From assembly GCA_031284345.1 (NCBI GenBank), contig JAITAC010000022.1, positions 1 to 14,537 of the forward strand: a DNA stretch of 14,537 bases, read 5' to 3'. Every line of letters begins with the position of its first letter. Position 1 is the first letter of the stretch. A model generated the notes under the pieces. It had not been told where the DNA came from and ran no database searches. It saw only the letters and a program-made list of their open reading frames with translations. Below are positions 6,173-14,479 of the stretch, one piece after another. The translations under genes were made by a program, and so were the position numbers. Source of the DNA: Holosporaceae bacterium (GTDB lineage: Bacteria; Pseudomonadota; Alphaproteobacteria; UBA3830).

Positions 6173-7294
6173 TTACTCCTCATAATGAATATTTTTTCGT
6201 TTTCCCAGCGCCAGAATCATACCGACGGAAATACTTATGGCCAGTAGAGAAGATCCCCCATAGCTCATGAATGGCAGCGTCATTCCTTTGGTTGGGATTA
6301 GGTGCAGCGTGGAAGCAATGTTTATAAAAGATTGCAAACCAAATTGCGAAAGCAGTCCGACCGAAGCCAATATGGTGAAAAGATCGTTGTCCTTTAGAGA
6401 TTTTACCATGCCGTATACCACAATAAAACCAATAAGAGACACCACAAACGCACATACGAAAAAACCGAATTCCTCTCCCAAAACTGCAAAAACGAAGTCT
6501 GCGTGAGCATCCGGCAGATGTTTTTTTATGACACCTTCTCCCGGTCCGACCCCAAATAATCCGCCGTTGGCGAAGGCCTCCAGCGATCGATTAATTTGGT
6601 AGTGATCGCCAATGGCTGGATCCAAAAATCTGTCGACCCGAGCCGTCACGTGCGGAAAAAACAAATAGGCCAGTATGAATCCGCAAATGGCAAACGTGAT
6701 CAGTGTCAGCACCAATATCATAGAGAGTCCGTTCAGAAACCATTGGCCAAACCAAACGGCAACTGTAATTACGGCCATTCCAACATCCGGCTGCAGCAGC
6801 AGCAAAAATACACTAACCAGCAGAAAGATCGACGCAATAAATCGACCACGAAACTCGATATTTTTTCGTTCTTCGGCGAACATCCACGCGGTAATGACCA
6901 CCAGCGCCGGCTTCATAAACTCCGACGGCTGCAGCGACAGTCCCAATATTGATATCCAGCGTTTCGCACCTTTTATTTCGGTTCCGGTGAAAAATGTCAG
7001 TGCCATCAGCAGCAAAGATGCAAAAAATAAAAATAAAGATAATTTTTTTATGGCGGAATTATCAAACGTAGATACAAAAAATATCAACAGCAAAGACGGT
7101 GCAATATATAAAAGATGCTTTTTCAGAAAAAAAAATCTCTCGACGCCCAGGTGATATGCCACCATCGGAGTCGCCGCCACCGCCATTAGCACGCCAATTC
7201 CCACGATGATGAGAAATGAAAATAGCATAACGCGATCAACGGTCCACCACCAGGTTCCAATAAGTCCATTATCTGTTCGGGAGAAAGAAAACAT
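6173..7294 (-). CDS. ftsW: Septal peptidoglycan glycosyltransferase FtsW (SEDS family)
   Basis: Polytopic membrane enzyme that polymerises lipid II into glycan strands at the division septum, with its partner PBP FtsI. The 373 residues show about ten membrane segments and the SEDS signatures: GAKRWISILGLSLQPSEFMK (109-128), QPDVGMA (168-174), the large periplasmic loop with HLPDAHADFVFAVLGEEFG (259-277, in which Asp266 matches the catalytic aspartate of HTDFIFA in the family) and PTKGMTLPFMSYGGSSL (334-350). Its place after murD, within a dcw order, favours FtsW over RodA. It starts 3 bp after the murD stop with a modest GAGAG site 6 bases upstream. In most alphaproteobacteria murG follows ftsW; here fzlA does. 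Confidence 0.93.
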   Translation of the reverse strand: MFSFSRTDNGLIGTWWWTVDRVMLFSFLIIVGIGVLMAVAATPMVAYHLGVERFFFLKKHLLYIAPSLLLIFFVSTFDNSAIKKLSLFLFFASLLLMALTFFTGTEIKGAKRWISILGLSLQPSEFMKPALVVITAWMFAEERKNIEFRGRFIASIFLLVSVFLLLLQPDVGMAVITVAVWFGQWFLNGLSMILVLTLITFAICGFILAYLFFPHVTARVDRFLDPAIGDHYQINRSLEAFANGGLFGVGPGEGVIKKHLPDAHADFVFAVLGEEFGFFVCAFVVSLIGFIVVYGMVKSLKDNDLFTILASVGLLSQFGLQSFINIASTLHLIPTKGMTLPFMSYGGSSLLAISISVGMILALGKRKNIHYEE

Positions 7295-7297
7295 TGA

Positions 7298-8698
7298 CTA
7301 CTCTCTTTGGCTTTTTGAGCTATTTTTTATTTTTGTTTCTATTCCCATCACGAATTTTTTAAAAAGATCACCCCGTTCTTCGAAATTTTTAAATTGATCA
7401 AAGCTAGCACAGGCCGGAGACAAAAGTACGGTCTCCACTTCCATTAATTTCGACATTTTATAGGCGTTGTACACGGCCATTTCCAGTGATTTTGCTATTT
7501 CGCATTTCACCCGATATGACCTCATAATTTTATACCAGTTATCGGCGGCTTTTCCAATGAGAAATGCGTATTTTACCTTAGGAAAATAATTTATTAATTT
7601 TTCTATGCCTTCTTCTTTTGGTAATCCTCCCAGTATCCAGATTAGGTTATCGAAGCGCAGTAGAGCCTGTTCCGCCGACTGGACATTAGTGGCTTTGCTA
7701 TCATTTATGTATTTCACTCCATTTATGGTGGTCACCAATTCCTGGCGATGGTGTAATCCGCCGAAGGAGAGCAGCGCATCGCAGAATTCTCGTTTGTCGA
7801 CGCCGTTAAGGACGCAGGCAGCATAGGCGGCGGCTATGTTTTGGCGATTATGAAGGCCGTCCAGCACCTCGCTGCGAGCACAAACGAAATTGCTGACGCC
7901 TTTTCTGTTGTCCACGAGCGCGTCGACGGACCAGCCAATGCCGCAGTCCGGAACATATTTGCCGGATATGGGAACCACGTTCGGATGATTTACGGTCGTC
8001 AGAAAATTTTTTATTTGGCAACAGTGGTAATCATCCACACCGATTATGGCGTTGGAGGTCGAACGAAAATTTGCGAAGATTTTTTGTTTGGCAGCAATAT
8101 AGCCATTGATGCCGCCATGACGCGTAAGATGATCCGGCGTGATATTTAGCAGAACAGCCGTATCAAATCCCAATATATTGCAGGACTCAAGCTGATACGA
8201 CGACAGCTCCAGAATATGGAAATCGTTATCGGGAGAAGACAACAGCGCCGGTACTCCAAAATTTCCTCCGGTGAAAGACTTGCGGCCGGAAGCTTCAAAC
8301 ACATGTCCGATAAGAGCAGTAACGGTGGATTTGCCATTGGTGCCGCTAATGCAGATATGGGGGCCAGAAGTATTTTGCTGCAGTAGATCTATGTCATTTA
8401 CTACGGGAATATTGTGCCTGTTGGCGAATCGCACCGCCGGATGCGTCTGGGGCCAAAGCAGATGAATTCCCGGACTCACAACTATGCAATCGAGGCTCTT
8501 CCAGTCGTCGGAAAAGGAGTCGTTTTCGCCGGAATACAATAGCGAAAGTTTCCCTGTTACATTTTTTCCCAGACCGAAATCATCGTAGACACCGATAATC
8601 GCTCCGGATGCCTGCAGAGAATCAAGCACTGCACTGCCAGTCTTCCCGAGACCAATTACTCCTACCCGTTTATTCCTATAAGACTCTAGTAAAATCAT
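7298..8698 (-). CDS. murD: UDP-N-acetylmuramoyl-L-alanine:D-glutamate ligase
   Basis: Cytoplasmic Mur ligase adding D-glutamate to UDP-MurNAc-L-Ala with ATP. From the ATG at 8698 it is 466 residues: an N-terminal Rossmann domain (VGVIGLGKTG, about 12-21), central ATPase domain with GTNGKST (119-125), GNFG (145-148) and LNITPDHLTRHG (184-195), and a C-terminal domain with NDSKATN. The frame stays open further up to a TTG at 8752, but that start would overlap mraY by 58 bp. The ATG forms an ATGA overlap with the mraY stop and sits at the normal distance before the Rossmann glycines, so I use 8698. The ribosome site is weak, suggesting coupling to mraY. Confidence 0.94.
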   Translation of the reverse strand: MILLESYRNKRVGVIGLGKTGSAVLDSLQASGAIIGVYDDFGLGKNVTGKLSLLYSGENDSFSDDWKSLDCIVVSPGIHLLWPQTHPAVRFANRHNIPVVNDIDLLQQNTSGPHICISGTNGKSTVTALIGHVFEASGRKSFTGGNFGVPALLSSPDNDFHILELSSYQLESCNILGFDTAVLLNITPDHLTRHGGINGYIAAKQKIFANFRSTSNAIIGVDDYHCCQIKNFLTTVNHPNVVPISGKYVPDCGIGWSVDALVDNRKGVSNFVCARSEVLDGLHNRQNIAAAYAACVLNGVDKREFCDALLSFGGLHHRQELVTTINGVKYINDSKATNVQSAEQALLRFDNLIWILGGLPKEEGIEKLINYFPKVKYAFLIGKAADNWYKIMRSYRVKCEIAKSLEMAVYNAYKMSKLMEVETVLLSPACASFDQFKNFEERGDLFKKFVMGIETKIKNSSKSQRE

Positions 8699-9771
8699 CT
8701 TATCTTCAGTGTTGCCAATCCAATTAACGCAAAAACTAGAGAAATAATCCAAAATCTAATAACCACCGTGGATTCGTTCCATCCCTTTTTTTCAAAATGA
8801 TGATGAATCGGAGCCATGAGAAATATTCTCTTGCCCGTTAACCTAAAATAAACCACCTGCATCATAACAGACATCGCTTCCATAACAAACAGCCCACCTA
8901 TGATGGCTAGCACAAATTCGTGCTTCACTATAACACTAATGCCGCCAAGAGCTCCTCCTATGGCCAGCGAACCGGTATCTCCCATAAATATCTGCGCCGG
9001 CGGAGCATTATACCACAAAAAACCCAAGCATGACCCAATAAGCGCACTGCAAAAAATACATATCTCCCCGGAATAGGGTATGTGAATTATGTGTAAATAA
9101 TTGGCAAATAAGGTGTGTCCCGCCAAATAAGTGATAATGCCCAAGCAGGTTGTCGTCATCATGGATGGAAATGTCGCTAATCCATCCAGACCGTCGGTCA
9201 AGTTGACGGCGTTGGAGCTGCCCACTATCACAAATGTCGTAAATATTAAGAGAAATGGCGTGTTCACCAAAGCAAAATTTTTAAAAAATGGAAAAGTAAG
9301 ATGACCGGCAATATTCGGCGCTCGTAATCGCTCCACCAAATAGGAAAAAATAAACGCAACCACTAGCTGATACATAAACTTCCTCTTACCACTTATGCCT
9401 CTAGAATTTTTATGCGTTATTTTTAAAAAATCATCGATGAATCCTAAAAAAGCATAGCTAAAGGTCAATAGCAGCAGCAAAATCATGTATTTGTTGGTGA
9501 TATCTCCCCATAAAATTGATGAAATTATGGAGCTGGCAACGATAATAGCTCCTCCCATCGTTGGCGTCCCTTGCTTTGTTTCCAGATGCGACGGGGGACC
9601 GTCGTTCCTAATGGGCTGCACAAAATTAAATTTTCTTATGAAACGGGGATACAAAAAAAAACTAATCAATAGGGACGTAAGCAACGCGCACATCGTCCTG
9701 AAAGTGATGTAGCGCAAAATATTTATGCCCGATATAAAATTTAACGCTGGAAAAATAAAATTATAAAACAT
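8695..9771 (-). CDS. mraY: Phospho-MurNAc-pentapeptide translocase
   Basis: Membrane enzyme that transfers phospho-MurNAc-pentapeptide from UDP to undecaprenyl phosphate, making lipid I on the cytoplasmic face. The 358 residues show about ten membrane helices and the family motifs: GTPTMGG (68-74), the DD pair in GFIDDFLK (113-114), NAVNLTDGLDGLA (187-199) with the catalytic aspartate region, FMGDTGSLA (262-270) and APIHHHFEKKGW (320-331). Length is normal. It starts 10 bp after murF with GGA 6 bases before the ATG, and its stop overlaps murD by 4 bp. Confidence 0.96.
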   Translation of the reverse strand: MFYNFIFPALNFISGINILRYITFRTMCALLTSLLISFFLYPRFIRKFNFVQPIRNDGPPSHLETKQGTPTMGGAIIVASSIISSILWGDITNKYMILLLLLTFSYAFLGFIDDFLKITHKNSRGISGKRKFMYQLVVAFIFSYLVERLRAPNIAGHLTFPFFKNFALVNTPFLLIFTTFVIVGSSNAVNLTDGLDGLATFPSMMTTTCLGIITYLAGHTLFANYLHIIHIPYSGEICIFCSALIGSCLGFLWYNAPPAQIFMGDTGSLAIGGALGGISVIVKHEFVLAIIGGLFVMEAMSVMMQVVYFRLTGKRIFLMAPIHHHFEKKGWNESTVVIRFWIISLVFALIGLATLKIR

Positions 9772-9781
9772 TGCTTATCCA

Positions 9782-11170
9782 TTATGCGGCAATTCTATTG
9801 TGATACTGTTTTATAAAATCTACAATACATTTCATTTTCATGGAATTGGATCCTTTTACCAGAACGCAATCTCCATTTTTAAGATTTTCCAGCACTTTTT
9901 CCGCCAATTCTCGGGAATTTTCGCACCAGCATCCTTTTTTCACATCCTGAAGATTGTTGAAAAGGCATTGGGCCAATTCTCCGCAGGCGAAGACCAGATC
10001 TACCTCAAATTTATCGATGGTAGGAGAGATATTTTCATGAAAGCGCACAGAATCGAATCCTAGTTCTTTCATATCTCCCACCACAAGAATTTTTCGTCTG
10101 CTCTTGTACTTCTGCGCCATGGAAATAATGGCAGTTCGCAGAGACGTTGGACATGCATTGTAGGAATCGTCCAGGAGAATGATGTCGCAGTCATCGACGT
10201 AAATTACGTCACCGCGTCCTGCCGGCGTCGTAAACGTCTGCAGAAATACCGCCAGCTCGTCAATGGCAATACCGGATTCCACATGAGCGGCCAACAGCGC
10301 TGCAGCACTATTGGGCACTCCAGAAATGTTATGGCTGCGTAGATTATAGGAGATCTGAGATCCAAGAATGTCCGCCTTTACGCCTATGACATTGTCCATA
10401 AAATCGTAGGAGAGTATTCTTGCGTCCGATTTATTTTCGTAGCCAAAACTGAGAATATTTTTTATATGGCAACGCTGCGCTTTGCTTCTTAAAAAATCAG
10501 CGTAGGGGGAATCAGACGGAATTATCGCTGCTTTGGGAGGAATTTTCGCTTCAAAAATTTCGGATTTTGCCTTGGCTATGTCATATACGGAGTTGAAAAA
10601 TTCCAGATGCGTCTCGCAGATGGTCGTTATGACCGCCACGTCCGGATTTACGATGTCCAGCAGCTTTTTTATTTCTCCGGCGGCGCCCATTCCCATTTCA
10701 AAAACAGCGACATTGGCGTCAATCGGCATGGTGGCGGCGCAGATTGGAAGCCCGATCTGGCCATTGAAATTTTTCCGCGAAACATAGGTCTTCAAATTTT
10801 TAGATGCGTTGGTGAGCAGATGATAAATCATGTTTCGGGTGGTGGTTTTTCCTACGCTTCCGGTAACGCCGATGCAGTGTGTCTTGCTCATGGACATGTT
10901 ATATTTCGCTAATTTTACCAGTGCATCCAGCGATGATTCCACCAAAATGGTTCGATCATCATTCCGGAGTTTTTCCGACACTACCAGAGTAGCGCCGTTG
11001 GCTATGGCCGCGTCCATGAAATTATGTCCGTCGGTGTTTTCTCCTTTTAGGGCGAAAAACAGATCTCCGGGTTTGGCGTCTTGCGAATTCACGCATATGT
11101 CGGAAACGTCATATTTAACATCCTGATTGAAAATCACAGACAATTGTTCTCGGGAAAAAAGTTCTTTCAT
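9782..11170 (-). CDS. murF: UDP-MurNAc-tripeptide:D-alanyl-D-alanine ligase
   Basis: Last cytoplasmic Mur ligase, joining D-Ala-D-Ala to UDP-MurNAc-tripeptide. The 462 residues have the P-loop GSVGKTTT (104-111, Lys108), KNFN (133-136), FEMGMG (157-162), the region around Lys202 where the carbamylated lysine of Mur ligases falls (AKAKSEIF), GRGD (318-321), DDSYNACP (334-341), GDMKELG (365-371) and VKGSNSMKM (438-446). The usual AHLExF stretch reads ETHLEFF here, keeping the histidine. The ATG overlaps the murE stop as ATGA, with AGG 7 bases upstream. The D-Ala it consumes would come from Alr, encoded further down the window. Confidence 0.95.
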   Translation of the reverse strand: MKELFSREQLSVIFNQDVKYDVSDICVNSQDAKPGDLFFALKGENTDGHNFMDAAIANGATLVVSEKLRNDDRTILVESSLDALVKLAKYNMSMSKTHCIGVTGSVGKTTTRNMIYHLLTNASKNLKTYVSRKNFNGQIGLPICAATMPIDANVAVFEMGMGAAGEIKKLLDIVNPDVAVITTICETHLEFFNSVYDIAKAKSEIFEAKIPPKAAIIPSDSPYADFLRSKAQRCHIKNILSFGYENKSDARILSYDFMDNVIGVKADILGSQISYNLRSHNISGVPNSAAALLAAHVESGIAIDELAVFLQTFTTPAGRGDVIYVDDCDIILLDDSYNACPTSLRTAIISMAQKYKSRRKILVVGDMKELGFDSVRFHENISPTIDKFEVDLVFACGELAQCLFNNLQDVKKGCWCENSRELAEKVLENLKNGDCVLVKGSNSMKMKCIVDFIKQYHNRIAA

Positions 11171-12627
11171 TTAAATACCTTGTTTAAAATAACAGCTCTA
11201 TCGTTGAAATATATTACGTTATCGGCCAGCTGCTGATAGGTTTCGTGACCTTTTCCGGCCACCAATACGGAATCTCCTGGCATCGCCGTGTCCAGCGCCA
11301 TCTCGATGGCGTCACGCCTACCACCGGAGACATTCGTACCTTTGGGCGTGCGAAATCCCTTCATTATCATACAACGAATTTCAGCTGGATCTTCATGGCG
11401 GGGATTATCGTCGGTTACAAAAACCAAGTCCGAGAACCGCTCTGCGATTTCTCCCATTAGATGGCGTTTTTGCTGATCCCGATTCCCACCGCAGCCGAAA
11501 ACCGTTATTAGGCGATTGGGGGTATGGGACCTTACGGATAAAATGGCATTTTGAAGAGCGTCCGGAGTGTGAGCGTAGTCGAGAAATACCTTTACGTTGT
11601 TGATTTTTCTTACCAATTCCAGTCTTCCGTCGATGGGTTTTAGGTGCTCCAGCGCCTGGACAACATTGTCGATGGAAATGCCGGTAATATGACATATGGT
11701 TGCCGCACAAAGCGAATTATGCACCTGGAATGCACCGTAAAGTGGCAGCAAAAACTCCATTTCTCGTCCGAAAAATAAACTTTTTACCTTCAAATGATCG
11801 TTATGAACAGCAACCGAAATAATTTTGACATCTCGGGAACGATATCCGTAACTAAGGCATTTGATCTTTCTAGCATCGGCGATTTCTTGTATTTTTGTCG
11901 CATAAACGTCGTCGGCATTTACCACAAATATTGCTTTTGGATTAGCGATTTCTGAAAATAATCTTTCCTTTGCCAGCCAATAATTTTCCAGCGTTTCATG
12001 ATAATCAAGATGATCCTGACTTAGATTTGTGAAAGCGCAAACTTGGAAATCGACGCTATCCAGTCTGCGCTGATATATGCCATGACTTGATGCTTCCAGC
12101 ACAACGTTTGTCACATGTTTTTTACTCAGTTCCCGCAGAGATTTGTGCAGGCAAATGGGATCGGGCGAGGTCATGTTATCGCATAATTTTTCGGATTCAC
12201 TCGCGGTTGTGAGGCCTAATGTGCCTATGGACGCCGCTTCATAGCCGTTTTCTGCCCAGATCTGCCGCACCATGTCAACGGTGGAAGTCTTGCCGTTTGT
12301 GCCGGTTACCGCTACGACGTTGCCCAGATCATGGGGAAAAAATCTGGACGCCATATGCGATAATTCCGCCCGCGGATCCATCACATGCATGAACATAATT
12401 CCGTTTTCCCAAACAACGTGATTCTTTCCGCCATCCAAAACGATGTATTTGGCTCCGTTGGAAATGGCGTCGCTGATGTATTTTTTCCCGCTGTCCAGAT
12501 TGCCATCAATGGCGACAAATAGGCTCTGGAAAACAACTTTTCGAGAATCATTGCAAATGTCTGCTACTTCAGAATGTTTCATCTGCTCCGGAAGTTCAAA
12601 ACTGACGATCTCCGATATTTTTTTCAT
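11167..12627 (-). CDS. murE: UDP-MurNAc-L-Ala-D-Glu:meso-diaminopimelate ligase
   Basis: Mur ligase adding the third stem-peptide residue. From the ATG at 12627 it is 486 residues: TGTNGKTST (108-116, Lys113), EASSHG (178-183), NLSQDHLDYH (201-210), the Lys220 region (AKERLF) of the carbamylated lysine, DYAHTPDAL (350-358), GCGGNRDQQKR (378-388), DNPR (407-410) and AGKGHE (457-462). DNPR is the signature of meso-diaminopimelate-specific MurE, so the peptidoglycan is of the Gram-negative type. A TTG at 12654 would lengthen it by nine residues, but GAGG lies 5 bases before the ATG at 12627, so I use that. It follows fabD by 36 bp and overlaps murF by 4 bp. ftsI (pbpB), the common upstream neighbour, is absent. 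Confidence 0.95.
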   Translation of the reverse strand: MKKISEIVSFELPEQMKHSEVADICNDSRKVVFQSLFVAIDGNLDSGKKYISDAISNGAKYIVLDGGKNHVVWENGIMFMHVMDPRAELSHMASRFFPHDLGNVVAVTGTNGKTSTVDMVRQIWAENGYEAASIGTLGLTTASESEKLCDNMTSPDPICLHKSLRELSKKHVTNVVLEASSHGIYQRRLDSVDFQVCAFTNLSQDHLDYHETLENYWLAKERLFSEIANPKAIFVVNADDVYATKIQEIADARKIKCLSYGYRSRDVKIISVAVHNDHLKVKSLFFGREMEFLLPLYGAFQVHNSLCAATICHITGISIDNVVQALEHLKPIDGRLELVRKINNVKVFLDYAHTPDALQNAILSVRSHTPNRLITVFGCGGNRDQQKRHLMGEIAERFSDLVFVTDDNPRHEDPAEIRCMIMKGFRTPKGTNVSGGRRDAIEMALDTAMPGDSVLVAGKGHETYQQLADNVIYFNDRAVILNKVFK

Positions 12628-12632
12628 ATTAA

Positions 12633-12636
12633 CCTC
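12633..12636 (-). promoter_or_regulatory. Ribosome binding site choosing the murE start
   Basis: GAGG on the minus strand, 5 bases before the ATG at 12627. The alternative TTG at 12654 lies only 9 bp after the fabD stop and has no comparable site. Confidence 0.6.
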
Positions 12637-12663
12637 GCGGCATTTGCTTTCCAAATTAATATA

Positions 12664-13629
12664 TTATATCTTCTTGCAAAAATCTTCAGCCGCTTCAAGT
12701 GAATTTACACTCTGACATTCAACAGATGGCACAATGCGTTTCATTAGTCCCGCCAAAACTTTTCCGGAACCTATTTCAACCGCTTTCGTGACAGAGTTTT
12801 CCGCCGCAAACATCATGCTTTCCCGCCATCTTACCCGAAATACCAATTGCCGCAGCAATAGCTCCTTGAAATTATCAGATACGGCTTCGGCGATTACGTT
12901 GGAAATAATAGGCCTGATCGGAGAACTAAAGATAACGGAATCCAGAGTTTCCTTCAATGGTTCGACGGCCGCTTCCATGAGTTCGCAATGGAACGGACCA
13001 CTCACATCCAGAAGCACTGTCCTTTTTGCGCCGGATTCTCTAAACTTTATCATTGCTTTTTCCACGGCGGCTTTGTGTCCGCTAATAACGACTTGGCCGC
13101 TGGAGTTATCGTTGGCTACCTGAAGAACTGTTTTTTTTGCCATATTTGATTTCGATTCAACAAAAAAATTGTCGTCTCCTAGCTCTGCCAAAATTTTTTC
13201 CACCACGTCTAAATTTAATCCCATGATGGCCGCCATGGATCCATCTTCTCCGCAGGCTGAAGCCATAGCTAATCCCCGAGTTCGTAATAATCGCGCCGTA
13301 TCCGCAATAGAAATAACTCCAGCTGCGCAGAGAGCGCTATATTCCCCTAAGGAATGTCCTGCAAAAAATCTGGCTTTTTCTGAAATATCCAGAGAAAAAT
13401 CTTTTTTTAACACATTCACAAAGGCCATGCTGACCGTCATGAGAGCCGGCTGCGCATTTTTTGTCAGCTTTAGATCGTCATCGGATCCAAAAAAAATCAA
13501 GTCTGATAAATTAAACGAAATGGCGTCATTTACTTCATGAAAAACATCGCGGGCTGACGAAAATGCATCATACAAATCTTTACCCATTCCTATTTTCTGA
13601 GATCCTTGGCCCGGAAACATAAAAAGCAT
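12664..13629 (-). CDS. fabD: Malonyl-CoA:ACP acyltransferase (transacylase)
   Basis: Cytoplasmic enzyme that moves malonyl from CoA to acyl-carrier protein, feeding type II fatty-acid synthesis. The 321 residues include PGQGSQ (6-11, oxyanion region), the nucleophile elbow GHSLGEYSAL (91-100, Ser93), the malonyl-binding arginine in RTRGLAMA (Arg118) and the catalytic histidine in SGPFHC (His214). Length is typical. The ATG at 13629 is preceded by GAGAG with a 6-base spacer. It is the first gene of the fabD-murE-murF-mraY-murD-ftsW-fzlA run. fabD is more often next to fabG and acpP, so its place ahead of the mur genes is unusual. Confidence 0.95.
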   Translation of the reverse strand: MLFMFPGQGSQKIGMGKDLYDAFSSARDVFHEVNDAISFNLSDLIFFGSDDDLKLTKNAQPALMTVSMAFVNVLKKDFSLDISEKARFFAGHSLGEYSALCAAGVISIADTARLLRTRGLAMASACGEDGSMAAIMGLNLDVVEKILAELGDDNFFVESKSNMAKKTVLQVANDNSSGQVVISGHKAAVEKAMIKFRESGAKRTVLLDVSGPFHCELMEAAVEPLKETLDSVIFSSPIRPIISNVIAEAVSDNFKELLLRQLVFRVRWRESMMFAAENSVTKAVEIGSGKVLAGLMKRIVPSVECQSVNSLEAAEDFCKKI

Positions 13630-13665
13630 GCTTTACTCTCATTTTTTCTCGAAAACTACCCCATT

Positions 13666-13694
13666 ATTATAGATTATGAAGCAATTGTAAACAC
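13666..13694 (-). promoter_or_regulatory. Candidate promoter for the fabD-mur-ftsW-fzlA operon
   Basis: A perfect TATAAT -10 lies at 13671-13666 on the minus strand, about 37 bases before the fabD ATG. The -35 is poor: TGTTTA at a 16-bp spacer or GTGTTT at 17. I see no other promoter as good between here and fzlA. Confidence 0.45.
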
Positions 13695-13722
13695 AATCCT
13701 CACCATCCAGCAGGGCCGCCTC

Positions 13723-13848
13723 ATGAAAAAAAGAAACATTAAAGATCTTACCACACTACAGATTCTTGAACATCCTGATCCTGAGGCTTATCCTCCATAT
13801 TTACAACTCCCGAGTTGCGCCATTTCAGGAATGAAAAGCGCACCATAA
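13723..13848 (+). other. Short open reading frame ending inside the repeat, probably not a gene
   Basis: A 41-codon plus-strand frame starts MKKRNIKDLTTLQILEH and has AGGG 7 bases before its ATG. Its last nine codons lie inside the repeated core beginning at 13822, so its end is supplied by the repeat. It could be the 5' stub of a gene broken by the repeat, or chance. I recognise no family. Confidence 0.2.
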
Positions 13849-14172
13849 AACCTGATAAAACAACTCGCCACCAGACTGATCCTGGAATCCATTGATGCAA
13901 ATGCTCGTTTCACAATTTTATAAGTTTATGCCGCTTATTTTTAAAACACCAATGGCGTATTTTTAAACCCTGTGGCGTATTTTTAAACCCTGTGGCGTAT
14001 TTTTAAATCCAGTGGCGTATTTTTAAATCCTGTGGCGTATTTTTAAATCCAGTGGTGTATTTTTAAATCCAGTGGTGTATTTTTAAATCCAGTGGCGTAT
14101 TTTAAATCCAGTGGCGTATTTTTAAATCCAGTGGCGTATTTTTAAATCCTGTGGCGTATTTTTAAATCCTGT
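13822..14172. repeat. 351-bp composite repeat, first copy (core plus 11-unit array)
   Basis: Bases 13822-13950 form a unique-looking core which, with the first array unit, recurs exactly 351 bp downstream without indels. I see three substitutions over about 137 bp (in GATCCTGG/GATTCTGG, ACACC/ATACC and GGCG/GGTG). The core ends in a degenerate version of the 20-bp unit and runs straight into the array. The region 13630-14537 holds no convincing gene; this repeat and its second copy fill most of it. Confidence 0.85.
13951..14169. repeat. Tandem array of a 20-bp unit, 11 copies
   Basis: The consensus unit is GTGGCGTATTTTTAAATCCA or the T variant (final A replaced by T); one unit is 19 bp through loss of a T. 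Variation is confined to a few positions (C/T in GGCG, AAACCC/AAATCC, A/T at the joint). No spacers separate the units, so it is not a CRISPR array. Each unit contains stop codons on both strands and 20 is not a multiple of 3, so the array is not coding. Confidence 0.9.
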
Positions 14173-14398
14173 ATTTCAGGAATGAAAAGCGCACCATAAA
14201 ACCTGATAAAACAACTCGCCACCAGACTGATTCTGGAATCCATTGATGCAAATGCTCGTTTCACAATTTTATAAGTTTATGCCGCTTATTTTTAAAATAC
14301 CAATGGTGTATTTTTAAATCCTGTGGCGTATTTTAAATCCTGTGGCGTATTTTTAAATCCTGTGGCGTATTTTAAATCCTGTGACGTATTTTAAATCC
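14173..14398. repeat. Composite repeat, second copy (core plus 5-unit array)
   Basis: The core recurs at 14173-14301, joined directly to the truncated last unit of the first array, and is followed by a shorter array. The junction inside a 20-bp unit suggests duplication of core plus array by unequal exchange or replication slippage. Confidence 0.85.
14302..14398. repeat. Tandem array of the same 20-bp unit, 5 copies
   Basis: Units at 14302-14321, 14322-14340, 14341-14360, 14361-14379 and 14380-14398, three of them 19 bp long. The array then decays into CGTGGTG and unique sequence. Confidence 0.88.
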
Positions 14399-14479
14399 CG
14401 TGGTGCGCGGCACAGATTCCTACACATATCATGGTAGCAAAAATGTCTTAAAAATTCGTTAATTTATAAAAATTTTTCG

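Noticed and set aside
6173..7294. RodA rather than FtsW
   Set aside because: SEDS motifs fit both, but the position directly after murD in a dcw order favours FtsW.
13951..14398. CRISPR array
   Set aside because: Units are directly adjacent with no unique spacers, the two arrays are separated by a duplicated core, and no cas gene is present.
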